64,000 bases of DNA from Thermomonas aquatica (GCF_006337105.1 NZ_CP040871.1:1922001-1986000), one strand, 5' to 3'. Positions 51,310 to 61,729 are shown, counted from the first letter of the stretch. Translations and numbers: made by a program. Notes: generated by a model from the sequence alone, not told the origin.

Positions 51310-51929
51310 ACGACGCAGGTCACGACGACGTGGTGCTGGCGCTGCCGCCGAACGCGCCGCGGATGCCGCGCAACCGCTTCATCGAATGGCTGGGCCGTTC
51401 GATCCTGCGCATGTTCGGCTGGCGCATGGTCGGCGCGTTCCCGGACATCCCCAAGGCGGTCGTCATCGCCGCGCCGCATTCGTCGAACTGGGACGGCTTG
51501 CTCGGCTTCGGCGCCAAGTTCGGCATGGGCGTGAAGTTGTCGATCCTCGGCAAGGATGCGTTGATCAGGATCCCGTTGCTCGGCCGGATCCTGCGCTGGC
51601 AGGGGGTGATCCCGGTCGATCGCAGCGCGCCGCATGGCGTGGTCGGGCAGGCCGCGCAGGCGATCCGCGACGCCGACCGCATGTGGTACGCGATCGCCCC
51701 GGAAGGCACCCGCAAGTGGGTGGAACGCTGGAAGCCGGGCTTCTGGCACATCGCCCGCAATGCCGCGGTGCCGGTGATCCCGGCGTACTTCGACTACGCC
51801 AACAAGGTGATCGGGATCGGCCCGCCGTTCGCGCTGAGCGACGACATGCACGCCGACATCGCCCGCATCCAGCGCTGGTACAAGCCGTTCAAGGGCCGCA
51901 ACCACGACGTGATCCAGCCGAAGGATTGA
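51306..51929 (+). CDS. PlsC-like 1-acyl-glycerol-3-phosphate acyltransferase family protein
   Basis: 207 residues with a TTG start at 51306 overlapping the arfB stop (TTGA). The acyltransferase block I HSSNWD (HxxxxD) and block III APEGTRKWVERWKPGFWHIA are intact; GVIPVDR is block II. It acylates a glycerophospholipid precursor or another hydroxyl acceptor. It is shorter than PlsC and belongs to the bacterial subgroup that lacks obvious membrane helices except near the N-terminus. Confidence 0.87.
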   Translation: MNDAGHDDVVLALPPNAPRMPRNRFIEWLGRSILRMFGWRMVGAFPDIPKAVVIAAPHSSNWDGLLGFGAKFGMGVKLSILGKDALIRIPLLGRILRWQGVIPVDRSAPHGVVGQAAQAIRDADRMWYAIAPEGTRKWVERWKPGFWHIARNAAVPVIPAYFDYANKVIGIGPPFALSDDMHADIARIQRWYKPFKGRNHDVIQPKD

Positions 51930-51965
51930 CCCGGCGAGCGGCGGCAGGCGCTGTCCGGCGATGCA

Positions 51966-51992
51966 AGAAAAAGCCCCGGCATGCCGGGGCTT
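51966..51992 (-). terminator. Terminator between the acyltransferase and TonB-receptor genes
   Basis: A perfect 22-bp palindrome (AAGCCCCGGCA and complement, 51971-51992). Read on the minus strand it is followed by TTTTTCTT, making a strong terminator for the TonB receptor gene; it may act on the plus strand too. Confidence 0.85.
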
Positions 51993-52019
51993 CGCGCTTC
52001 CGTGTGCGGGGTGCTGCGT

Positions 52020-55000
52020 TTACAGCGGCTTGCCGCCGAACTTGTAGGTGAGCTGCACGTAATAGCTGCGGCCCATGCTGTCGAACCAGGCGGTGTCGTA
52101 GTACGGGTAGCTTTCCCAGGTCGCGTCCTTCGGCGGCATCTTGTCGAGCAGGTTGTTGACGGTCAGCGACACCCGGAAGTGGTCGTTGATGTCGTAGCGC
52201 GCGCTGCCGTTGAAGCGCCAGCTGGCCGGCGTCCACGCATCGTTGGCCCAGTTGGGCACGCGGCCGACGTAGTTGCCGAACAGGCTGGCGGCCCATGCCT
52301 CCTTCTCCCAGCTCGCGCCCAGGTTGCCCTTGACGCGCGGGATGGTGGCATCGGCGAAGCCGACGTCCAGCATGTCTTCGCTCGGGTCGCCCTGGCGCAG
52401 TTGCCGGTCGTGCCTGCGCACCCAGGTGTAGCTGCCGCTGAAGCGGAAATCGCCGGCGGCGGCGGTTTGCAGGCGGTAGTTGGCGGTGACGTCGACGCCC
52501 GAGGTCTTTTCGCTGGCGATGTTCATCGGCCCGAACAGCACGCTGGTGATGTCGCCATCGGCATCGCGGATCACCCGCGCCTTCATTTCGACGCACGTGG
52601 GCGAATTGCCATCGACCGTTTTTCCGTCGTCGGTCACGCCCAGGCGGCAATCGGCTTCGGTGGCGCGGATCCATTCGCGGTCCAGCACCTGCACCTGGTT
52701 CTTCACCTCGATCGCGTAGTAGTCCACCGCCAGGTCGAAGTTCGCGCTGGGCGACCACACGAAGCCGCCGGTGAACGACTTGCTGGTCTCCACGTCCAGC
52801 GCCATGTTGCCGGTGTAGACGTCGCGGGTGTTGATGTCCCAGGTGCCGTCGTTGTAGCAATCGTCGTCGCTGAAGCCCGCCGCGTCGGGGTCGGTGCGGC
52901 ACTGGTAGTAGTCGGTGGAGATCTTGCGGTAGTAGTCGGTGCCGGCGAACAGGTAGTGCATGTCCGGCGCGCGGAAGCCGGTGCCGTAGGAGCTGCGCAC
53001 CAGCAGGGTGTCAAGCGGACGCCATTCCAGGCCCAGGCTGTAGGTGAACTTGCCCGGGTTGCTGCTGCCGTAGCTGTAGCGGTCGTAACGGCCGGCCAGG
53101 CTCGCCTGCAGGCTGGACAGCAGCGGCATGCGCAACTCGCCGGCCGCGCTCCAGTGGTCGCGGTCGCCGCGGCCGTCGCCGTAGCGCGGGCCGAAGTAGG
53201 CGCTGTCGGTCAGCGCCAGCGGATCGGGATTGATGCGGTAGGACTGCCGGCCGTATTCGATCGCGCCGGCGAAGCCGACATCGCCCGCCGGCAGGGTGAA
53301 CAGCGAGGTGGTGTCGGCGGTGAAGCTGAGGTTGTCGTTCTCGGCCTTGGGATGCCAGACCGACATCGTCGAGATCGACGCGAACTGCTCGGGCGTCAGC
53401 GGGGTGAACAGGCGCGCGTAATTCGGGTTGTAGATCGCGTAGCCGTCCTCGTCGTAGCCCAGGCGCGGGCCGAGGAAGAACGCGTTGGCGGCCGCGGCCA
53501 GGATGCGCGGCATCTTCACCTCGGCCTTGTACTGCGAATGGTTGTAGGCCGCTTCCCAGTTCCAGTCCTCGCCGAAGCCGCCCTTGAAGCCGGTGGTCAG
53601 CGCGAAGGTCTTCTCGGTGGTGGTGTTCATGCGGTTCTTCAGGCCGCCCACTTCCTCCGGGGTGAACTGCCGCTGCCACAGTTCGTAACGGCCGATGCCC
53701 TCGTTGTAGAAGATGCTGTCATCGACGTCGGTCGAGTTCGGGTCGTAGAACGCCCAGCCCATGTGGTCGCTGGCGATGTTGCCCCAGCTCGAGGTCAGGA
53801 TGTTGCCGTTGGTGCCGGTCAGCAGCTCCACTTTCTGGTGGCCGATCTGGGTATCGGCGAACCACGACAGGTCGTCGTTGATGCGGAACTCGAACGAGCC
53901 GTAGGCGGTGGCGCCCTTGCGGCCGTTGGTGATGGTGCGATAGGCGATCGCGCGGTCGCTGCCGCAATAGGCGCGGCCGCGGGTGTCCGTGGCCAGCACC
54001 GTGGTGCCTTCGTTGAGGCCGGCCATCGCCGCGCAGCCGTCGGTCGGCGCGGTGCGGTTGCTCTGCGCGATCATGCGCGGCAACCGGCGGCGCGCGGTGG
54101 GTGCGTCGAGGGTCGAATCCTGGATCTCGCGGTCGGTGCCCCACAGCGGATCCTTGTCGATCAGCTCCAGGCCGACGATGCCGCTGAAATCGCCGCGTTC
54201 GAAGCCGCCGGTCAGGTTCAGGTTGTGGGAGGCGCCGCCGCCGCGCTCGGTATCGCCGTAGCGATAGTCGATGGTGATGCCGTCCGTGGATTTCTTCAGG
54301 ATGAAGTTGATCACGCCGGCCATCGCGTCCGATCCGTACACCGCCGAGGCGCTGCCGGTGAGGATTTCCACGCGGTCGATCATCCCCAGCGGGATGTTGC
54401 CGATGTCGGTGAAGTTGCTGCGGCTGTTGAGCGGCAGCGGGAAGTCGGCGACGCGGCGGCCGTTGACCAGCACCAGGGTGTGGTTGGGCCCGAGGCCGCG
54501 CAGGTCGACCGCCTGCGCGCCCGGGGTGGACTGCGCGTTGGTGGTGTTCTGCTGGCCGTAGGTGTAGCCGTTGTTCTGGCTGAGCGACTTCAGCACGTCG
54601 GGCACGCTGGTGAGGCCGGCGGCCTTGATGTTCTCGGCGGTGACGATGGTGATCGGCGCCGGGCCTTCCACCTGCGCGCGCGGGATGCGCGAGCCGGTGA
54701 CCTGCACGGTTTCGATGTCGGTGATTGGTGCGTCGGTCGCGGCCTGCGGCGTGGACTGCTGCGCGGCGCGCGGCCGGGCCGGCGCGGGCCTGGCCGGGGC
54801 CTGGGCCGCCTGCGGCACCACCAGCACCGCGCCGGAGTCGTCCCGCTGCGCATGGAAACCGCTGCCCTTGAGCAGCGCGTCGAGCGCCTGCGGCGATGCG
54901 GTCTGCCCCTGCACGCCGGCGCTGCGCGCGCCCTTCAACTGGTCGGCGCGATACACCAGCTGGGTGCCGGACTGGCGGGCATAGGTCTCCAGCGCGGTGG

Positions 55001-55109
55001 CGAGGTCGCCGGCGGGAACGTCGACGCGGCCGCCCTGCGCCTGCGCGGCGAGTGCGGCGGAACAGGCCAGGGACAGCAACAGGACGCGCAGCGGACGGGA
55101 CGGCTTCAT
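52020..55109 (-). CDS. TonB-dependent receptor with N-terminal STN signalling domain
   Basis: 1029 residues. The signal peptide (cleaved near ALAAQAQ) is followed by an STN domain (~28-80, VPAGDLATALETYARQSGTQLVY), an Ala/Pro-rich linker, a TonB-box-like segment and the plug (VTGSRIPRAQVEGPAPITIVTAENI to AVYGSDAMAGVINFILKK, ~135-265). The 22-strand barrel ends in a C-terminal Leu rather than the usual aromatic (TYKFGGKPL). The STN domain and the upstream FecR and sigma genes indicate a FecA-type receptor that takes up a ligand and signals its presence. The substrate is unknown; the neighbouring cyanophycinase fusion suggests peptides. Confidence 0.93.
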   Translation of the reverse strand: MKPSRPLRVLLLSLACSAALAAQAQGGRVDVPAGDLATALETYARQSGTQLVYRADQLKGARSAGVQGQTASPQALDALLKGSGFHAQRDDSGAVLVVPQAAQAPARPAPARPRAAQQSTPQAATDAPITDIETVQVTGSRIPRAQVEGPAPITIVTAENIKAAGLTSVPDVLKSLSQNNGYTYGQQNTTNAQSTPGAQAVDLRGLGPNHTLVLVNGRRVADFPLPLNSRSNFTDIGNIPLGMIDRVEILTGSASAVYGSDAMAGVINFILKKSTDGITIDYRYGDTERGGGASHNLNLTGGFERGDFSGIVGLELIDKDPLWGTDREIQDSTLDAPTARRRLPRMIAQSNRTAPTDGCAAMAGLNEGTTVLATDTRGRAYCGSDRAIAYRTITNGRKGATAYGSFEFRINDDLSWFADTQIGHQKVELLTGTNGNILTSSWGNIASDHMGWAFYDPNSTDVDDSIFYNEGIGRYELWQRQFTPEEVGGLKNRMNTTTEKTFALTTGFKGGFGEDWNWEAAYNHSQYKAEVKMPRILAAAANAFFLGPRLGYDEDGYAIYNPNYARLFTPLTPEQFASISTMSVWHPKAENDNLSFTADTTSLFTLPAGDVGFAGAIEYGRQSYRINPDPLALTDSAYFGPRYGDGRGDRDHWSAAGELRMPLLSSLQASLAGRYDRYSYGSSNPGKFTYSLGLEWRPLDTLLVRSSYGTGFRAPDMHYLFAGTDYYRKISTDYYQCRTDPDAAGFSDDDCYNDGTWDINTRDVYTGNMALDVETSKSFTGGFVWSPSANFDLAVDYYAIEVKNQVQVLDREWIRATEADCRLGVTDDGKTVDGNSPTCVEMKARVIRDADGDITSVLFGPMNIASEKTSGVDVTANYRLQTAAAGDFRFSGSYTWVRRHDRQLRQGDPSEDMLDVGFADATIPRVKGNLGASWEKEAWAASLFGNYVGRVPNWANDAWTPASWRFNGSARYDINDHFRVSLTVNNLLDKMPPKDATWESYPYYDTAWFDSMGRSYYVQLTYKFGGKPL

Positions 55110-55194
55110 GCAAATTCCCCCAAGGCGCTCGATGCGGCGCCGTTACAGCTTCATGACGAACGAACCCGGCAAATCCCCCGCTGCCGCGGACGCC

Positions 55195-56259
55195 CTACCG
55201 CGAATGCAGGACGATGCGCGAGGCGTCGTACTCGGCGCGCAGCGGGAAGCCGCGCTCGAGCAGGCGGGCGAAGCCCTCGGCATTGTCCCAGCGGAAGCTG
55301 CCGCCGACCCGCAGCGCGCCGGCCGCGGGGTCGGCGACCACCAGCTTGCGCGCGTTGAAGCGGTTGAACTCGACCACCGCCTCGGCCAGCGTGGTATCGC
55401 GGAACGCCAGCGTGCCGTCGCGCCAATCCAGCATGCCCTCGGCATCGGCGATCGGCAGGCTGCGCACCAGCACGTCGCCGCCGCGCGCCAGCGCGATGCT
55501 GCCGGCGGGCAGCAGCGCCATCGGTTGCGGGCCTCGCCCGGTGCGCGTCGTCTCCAGCCGCACCGTGCCTTCGGTCACCACCACGCGCAGGTCGTTGCCG
55601 TCGCGGCGCACCGAGAAACGCGTGCCGACCGCGATCACCTGGCGATTGCCGGTGTCGACCACGAACGGACGCGTCGCGTCCTTCGCCACCTCGAAGATCG
55701 CCTCGCCGCGGCGCAGTTCGACCAGCCGCCGGTGGCGCGACAGTTGCACGTCGATGCGGCTGTCGCTGGACAGCACCGCGCGCGAGCCGTCCGCCAGCGG
55801 TGCGGCCTGCACCTGGCCCAGCGCGGCCTGGTAGCTGGCGGTGTCGACATGGGTATAGGTGCGCCAGCCCCAGCCGGCGAACAAGGCGCAGGCGGCGATC
55901 GACAGCACCGCGAACGCGGTCGCCGCCAGCGAACGCCCCACCGGGGGGCGCGGTGCGAGCTTCAGGTCGCGCAGGTCCGGTGCCAGCGCGATCGATGCGG
56001 CGCCCTGGGCTTGCGCGGGTTGCGCCCAATGCCCGCGCGGCGGCGGCCCCGGCTGTTTCCAGCCCGCGCCCAAGGCCTGCAAGCGTCCGCTTTCGTCCCA
56101 GGCCGCCTGCAGGCGCAGGAATGCGATGCGATGCGCGGTGTCCGCGTCCAGCCAGTCCGCGAGCGCGGCGTGATCGGCCTGCGACCACGCGCTGCCGTCG
56201 CGGCGTGCCAGCCAGTCGGCCGCGGTGTGCTCGATTTCAGTCCGCGTGCTGGCGTTCAT
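55195..56259 (-). CDS. FecR-family anti-sigma regulator
   Basis: 354 residues. The N-terminal cytosolic FecR_N domain (EHTAADWLARRDG, DWLDADTAHRIAFLRLQAAW) is followed by one membrane helix (~110-132) and a periplasmic FecR domain (VELRRGEAIFEVAKDATRPFVVDTGNRQVIAVGTRFSV). A second domain follows (TLAEAVVEFNRFNARKLVVAD). It should transmit the receptor signal to the sigma factor. It overlaps the sigma gene by 23 bp and ends 85 bp before the receptor start. Confidence 0.93.
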   Translation of the reverse strand: MNASTRTEIEHTAADWLARRDGSAWSQADHAALADWLDADTAHRIAFLRLQAAWDESGRLQALGAGWKQPGPPPRGHWAQPAQAQGAASIALAPDLRDLKLAPRPPVGRSLAATAFAVLSIAACALFAGWGWRTYTHVDTASYQAALGQVQAAPLADGSRAVLSSDSRIDVQLSRHRRLVELRRGEAIFEVAKDATRPFVVDTGNRQVIAVGTRFSVRRDGNDLRVVVTEGTVRLETTRTGRGPQPMALLPAGSIALARGGDVLVRSLPIADAEGMLDWRDGTLAFRDTTLAEAVVEFNRFNARKLVVADPAAGALRVGGSFRWDNAEGFARLLERGFPLRAEYDASRIVLHSR

Positions 56260-56812
56260 CGTCGTCTTTCGCGGGCACGGAGTGGGCATCGCGGGCCATG
56301 CCATCGCCGCCATAGAGGCGGTCGGCGAGCAGGCGCATGCCCTTGGCGAGGTGCTTTTCCACGGTTTTTTCGCTGATGCCCATGCGCATGGCCACGTCCT
56401 TTTGCGACAGTTCCTCGACGCGGCGCAGCCATACCGCCTCGCGGCAGCGATCCGGCAGGCCATCGAAGGCGTCGGCCAGCCGGTGCAGCAATTGCCGCCC
56501 GCCGCACCAGCGTTCCGGCGACACGTCATCCACCAAGACGTGCGAAGGCTCGAAATCACCCATCGGCTCGATCGAGACCACCCGTGCGCGGCGCGCGCGA
56601 TCGGCCATCAGGTTGCGCGCGGCGGCGAACAGGAACGCCTTCGGCTGCGCGGGGAATCCCTTCGCCGCGGCTTCGTAGACCCGCGCATAGATGTCCTGGC
56701 GCAGGTCCTGCGCTTCCTCGCGGTGCGGCCAGCTGCGCAGCAGGTAGCGCAGCAGGGCTTCCTCGTGGACGAGGATTTCCTCGGCGAACCACCTGTCCAG
56801 CGGCGAATGCAT
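56237..56812 (-). CDS. ECF sigma factor (FecI-like)
   Basis: 191 residues. Sigma region 2 (EEAQDLRQDIYARVYEAAA, FLFAAARNLMADRARR) and region 4 (LPDRCREAVWLRRVEELSQKDVAMRMGISEKTVEKHL) are present, with no region 3. It directs RNA polymerase to the receptor operon in response to FecR. The start is ATG 56812; an upstream in-frame ATG at 56875 would add a proline-rich stretch not seen in the family. It lies 110 bp from the divergent cyanophycinase fusion gene. Confidence 0.92.
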   Translation of the reverse strand: MHSPLDRWFAEEILVHEEALLRYLLRSWPHREEAQDLRQDIYARVYEAAAKGFPAQPKAFLFAAARNLMADRARRARVVSIEPMGDFEPSHVLVDDVSPERWCGGRQLLHRLADAFDGLPDRCREAVWLRRVEELSQKDVAMRMGISEKTVEKHLAKGMRLLADRLYGGDGMARDAHSVPAKDDDERQHAD

Positions 56813-56922
56813 CGGGCGAAGATAGCCGAAAGCGGAGGCGATCCGGCAACCCGGCGGGGGAAATGCCTTCGCCATTCGTCATATCGAGTGGAATGCCGAT
56901 GGCCGATCGAACGAGGATGACG

Positions 56923-58860
56923 ATGAAGCGACGCGCGTACTGGTCGATGCTGCTGGTGGCCGCGATGGGGATTGCATCCACGGCTGCGATGGCGGCCGAT
57001 ACCGGCCATTACCTGCTGGGCGACACCGCGGCGAAGACCCCGGGCAAGCCCGCGCCGGGCCTGCTGCTGATGGGCGGCGGCGACCGCAACTTCGATGCGC
57101 TGCGCTGGTTCATGAAGAAGGCCGGCAACGGCCACATCGTGGTGCTGCGCGCCTCGCAGGCGGGCGAGATCGGCGAGGAGTTCTTCAACGAAGTCGGCGG
57201 CATCCAGTCGGTCGAGACCTTCGTGTTCAACGACCGCGAAGCCGCCAGCGACCCGAAGGTCCTGGCCGCGCTCAAGCGCGCCGACGGCATCTTCATCGCC
57301 GGCGGCGACCAGTCGCGCTACGTGCGCTACTGGCGCGGCACGCCGGTGGCCGCGGCGCTGGACGCGCACGTGCGCGCCGGCAAGCCGCTCGGCGGTACCA
57401 GCGCCGGCCTGGCCATGCTCGGCGACTACCTGTACGGGGCGATGGACGGCGGCAGCCAGATCAGCCCGCGCGCGCTGGCCGATCCGCTGGGCGCGGAGAA
57501 CACCATCGAAACCGATTTCCTGCACCTCGCCCTGCTCAAGGGCGTGGTCACCGATACCCATTTCAGCGAGCGCAACCGGTTGGGCCGGTTGATCGCCTTC
57601 GTCGCCAAGGCCGAATCGATGGCGGGCAAGCCGCTGATCGGTTTGGGCGTCGACGAAGACGCCGCGGTCGCGGTGGAAGGCGACGGCACGGCGCGCGTGT
57701 ACGCGACCTCGCCGATGGCGGGCGCGACGGTGGTGCGCGGCGGTTTCGCAAAGCAGGTCGAAGACGAGGCCATGCAACTCGACCGAGTGGACACCGTTGG
57801 TGCCGGCCCGGATTCCGTCCTGCATCTGCCGGATGGACGCGTCGAGCGGCCGGTGTTCCAGCGCCACTATGCGGTGCGCGATGGCGTGCTGACCGCGCTG
57901 GACGCGCCACTGCTGGTGATCCATGGCGGTGCCGGCGTGGAGCCGGGCGACTTGAGCAAGGACGAGGAAGCCGCGGCGCGCGCTGCGCTGGAAGCCGCCT
58001 TGCGCGCCGGCCATGCGAAGCTGCAATCGGGCGGCTCGTCGGTGGATGCGGTGGCAGCCACGATCACCGTGCTGGAGGACGCGCCGCAGTTCAACGCCGG
58101 CCGTGGCGCGGTGTTCACCCACGACGGCCGCAACGAGCTCGACACCTCGCTCATGGACGGCGCCACCGGCAAGGCCGGCGCGGCGGCGGGCCTGTATCGG
58201 GTCAAGAACCCGATCACCCTGGCGCGGGCGATCATGGACAAGTCCAAGCACGTGATGATGGTCGGCGACGGCGCGGAGATGTTCGCCAAAGAACAGGGCA
58301 TCGCGCTGGTCGATCCCGCGTACTTCCGCACCGAGAAGCGCTGGCGGCAGTTGCAGAAGGCGCTGGCGGAAGAGAAGAACGCGCAGGCAGCGAACACGCC
58401 GCTGGTGCTGCCGGGCAAGGCCTACTTCGGCACCGTCGGCGCGTTGGCGCTGGATGCGCAGGGACGCCTGGCCGCGGGCACCTCCACCGGCGGCATGACC
58501 AACAAGCGCTACGGCCGCGTCGGCGATTCGCCGATCATCGGCGCCGGCACCTGGGCCGATCAGCGTTGCGCGGTGTCCGGCACCGGCTGGGGCGAGTTCT
58601 ACATCCGCGATGCCGCCGCGCACGAGATCTGCGCGCGGGTACGTCTGGCCGGGCAGAGCATCGACCGCGCCTCCGATGGCGTGATCAACCGCGACATCCC
58701 CAAGGCCGGCGGCGACGGCGGCGCGATCGCGCTGGATGCGCAGGGCGTGGCCGCGTTCCCGTTCAACACCGGCGGCATGTATCGCGGCTGGATCGGCGCC
58801 GACGGCGTGCCGCACGTGGCGATCTACAAGACCGATACGTTGCCGCTGCCGGCGTACTGA
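56923..58860 (+). CDS. Secreted cyanophycinase / isoaspartyl peptidase (L-asparaginase) fusion
   Basis: 645 residues. The signal peptide is MKRRAYWSMLLVAAMGIAST (cleavage near AMA-AD). Residues ~30-325 form an S51 cyanophycinase-like domain: LLMGGGDRN, FIAGGDQSRYV, and the nucleophile Ser160 in GGTSAGLA. Residues ~329-645 form an Ntn-hydrolase isoaspartyl peptidase: IHGGAGV, SVDAVAATITVLEDAPQFNAGRGAVF, autocleavage at GTVGALAL with Thr504 as nucleophile, and TSTGGMTNKRYGRVGDSPIIGAG. Together they could cut cyanophycin to beta-Asp-Arg and then to Asp and Arg. Start 56923 has GAGG six bases upstream; upstream in-frame ATGs lack it. Confidence 0.9.
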   Translation: MKRRAYWSMLLVAAMGIASTAAMAADTGHYLLGDTAAKTPGKPAPGLLLMGGGDRNFDALRWFMKKAGNGHIVVLRASQAGEIGEEFFNEVGGIQSVETFVFNDREAASDPKVLAALKRADGIFIAGGDQSRYVRYWRGTPVAAALDAHVRAGKPLGGTSAGLAMLGDYLYGAMDGGSQISPRALADPLGAENTIETDFLHLALLKGVVTDTHFSERNRLGRLIAFVAKAESMAGKPLIGLGVDEDAAVAVEGDGTARVYATSPMAGATVVRGGFAKQVEDEAMQLDRVDTVGAGPDSVLHLPDGRVERPVFQRHYAVRDGVLTALDAPLLVIHGGAGVEPGDLSKDEEAAARAALEAALRAGHAKLQSGGSSVDAVAATITVLEDAPQFNAGRGAVFTHDGRNELDTSLMDGATGKAGAAAGLYRVKNPITLARAIMDKSKHVMMVGDGAEMFAKEQGIALVDPAYFRTEKRWRQLQKALAEEKNAQAANTPLVLPGKAYFGTVGALALDAQGRLAAGTSTGGMTNKRYGRVGDSPIIGAGTWADQRCAVSGTGWGEFYIRDAAAHEICARVRLAGQSIDRASDGVINRDIPKAGGDGGAIALDAQGVAAFPFNTGGMYRGWIGADGVPHVAIYKTDTLPLPAY

Positions 58861-58876
58861 GCACGTACTCGGCGGG

Positions 58877-58947
58877 AAAGGCGGGTCAGAGTCGAGTTTC
58901 GTTTACGAAACTCGACTCTGACCCGCCTTTTTCTGACCCGCCTTTTT
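58877..58947. repeat. 26-bp perfect inverted repeat with duplicated tail (REP-like) between convergent genes
   Basis: Arms 58877-58902 and 58905-58930 are exact complements around a TT loop; the left arm reads AAAGGCGGGTCAGAGTCGAG and continues TTTCGT. The right end TCTGACCCGCCTTTTT is repeated once more at 58932-58947. The GGGTCAGAGTC core resembles palindromes common in Xanthomonadaceae genomes. With its T-rich ends it can also work as a bidirectional terminator between the fusion gene and the LysR gene, whose stop lies 3 bp away. Confidence 0.85.
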
Positions 58948-58949
58948 CT

Positions 58950-59918
58950 TCAGCGCTCGGAATGCCCGCTCTGGTCGTACTCGCGCGCGGCCAGCACTTC
59001 CGGCTTGATCAGCTCGACGAAGGCGCGTGCCTGCGCCGACAGGAACTTGCCCTTGCGCATCACGATCCCGTAGCTGCGCGATGGGAACCAGCGCGCCAAT
59101 GAGCGCGCGGCGAGCCGCTGGCGGTCGGCCTCGGTCAGGCAGATCGCGGTGACGATGCTGATCCCCAGGCCCATCGCCACGTACTGCTTGATCACTTCCC
59201 AGCCGCCGACCTCCAGCGCCACCGTGTACGGCACCCGGTTCTGCTGGAACACCAGGTCGACCAGCCGGTAGGTGGTCAGGCGCTTCGGCGGCAGGATCAG
59301 GCCGTACGGCGACAGGTCCTCCAGCTTGAGCTCGCGCTTGTCCGCCAGCGGGTGGTCGGGCGGCATGATCAGCATCGGCTCGAAACGGTAGACCGGCGCG
59401 TAGCTGAGGTCGGCCGGGACATCCAGCATCGAGCCCACCGCCAGGTCGACCGCATCGTTGCGCAGCAGGTCCAGGCCGCTGGCGCCGGTCACGTTGTGCA
59501 GGCTCAGGCGCACGTCGGCATGGCGCTGGCGGAAGGCATCCACGATCCCGGGCAGCAGGTACAGGATGGTCGAGCTGCCGGCCGCCACGTTCAGTTCGCC
59601 CGCATCCAGCCCGCGCACCTGCTCGCGGAAGCTGGCCGCCAGTCCGTCCAGGCCTTCCACCAGCGGCCGCGCCATCTCGTACAGCAGCTCGCCTTCGCGG
59701 GTGGGGGTCAGGCGGCGACCGCTGCGTTCCAGCAGGCGCACGCCCAGTTCGCGTTCCAGCGCCTGCAGCTGCAGGGTCACCGCCGGCTGGCTGAGGTACA
59801 GCGCTTCCGCCGCCCGCGAGACGGAGCCCAGTCGTGCGACCTGGCAAAACGCCCGTAGGGGCTTCAGTCGCGAGCCCTTGTAGGCGAAGCGCAGGGCGCT
59901 GGGACCGCTTTCGGCCAT
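58950..59918 (-). CDS. LysR-family transcriptional regulator (CysB-like)
   Basis: 322 residues. The winged helix-turn-helix (about 18-78; FCQVARLGSVSRAAEALYLSQPAVTLQLQALERELG) is followed by the LysR effector domain (~105-300; VAAGSSTILYLLPGIVDAF, IVTAICLTEADRQRLAARSL). It is divergent from aceBA and has a dyad in the shared promoter, so it most likely controls the glyoxylate shunt genes and itself. The effector is unknown. An alternative is a sulfur regulator like CysB, but the neighbours argue against it. Confidence 0.9.
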   Translation of the reverse strand: MAESGPSALRFAYKGSRLKPLRAFCQVARLGSVSRAAEALYLSQPAVTLQLQALERELGVRLLERSGRRLTPTREGELLYEMARPLVEGLDGLAASFREQVRGLDAGELNVAAGSSTILYLLPGIVDAFRQRHADVRLSLHNVTGASGLDLLRNDAVDLAVGSMLDVPADLSYAPVYRFEPMLIMPPDHPLADKRELKLEDLSPYGLILPPKRLTTYRLVDLVFQQNRVPYTVALEVGGWEVIKQYVAMGLGISIVTAICLTEADRQRLAARSLARWFPSRSYGIVMRKGKFLSAQARAFVELIKPEVLAAREYDQSGHSER

Positions 59919-59931
59919 TGATCCGATTACA

Positions 59932-59985
59932 GTATTTGGTAATCAAATAATACGCATTGATAAAACTGCTTTGTCAAATACCAGA
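59932..59985. promoter_or_regulatory. Divergent LysR/aceB promoter with operator dyad
   Basis: This AT-rich patch contains the dyad TATTTG-GTAAT-CAAATA (59933-59949), which fits a LysR T-N11-A type site, and a further half-site CAAATACC at 59975-59982. On the minus strand TTGACA (59977-59972) and TATTAT (59952-59947), spaced 19 bp, can serve the LysR gene; its -10 lies inside the dyad, consistent with autorepression. For aceB, TTGGTA (59937-59942) and GATAAA (59959-59964) are weaker candidates overlapping the dyad. Confidence 0.65.
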
Positions 59986-60032
59986 CGCTGGCGGATGGTT
60001 CGTTTCCCCACGGTGTTGTTCTGGAGTTGGCG

Positions 60033-61667
<1,635 letters not shown>

Positions 61668-61729
61668 GCGCGGCATCGAGCCGATTGCTTCCCGTTTCCA
61701 CCGCACCGCCAACCCCACGAGAGAGCCCC

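Noticed and set aside
56584..56922. Longer N-terminus for the cyanophycinase fusion
   Set aside because: It would run antisense through the sigma-factor gene and bury the signal peptide; ATG 56923 has a Shine-Dalgarno sequence and gives a clean signal sequence.
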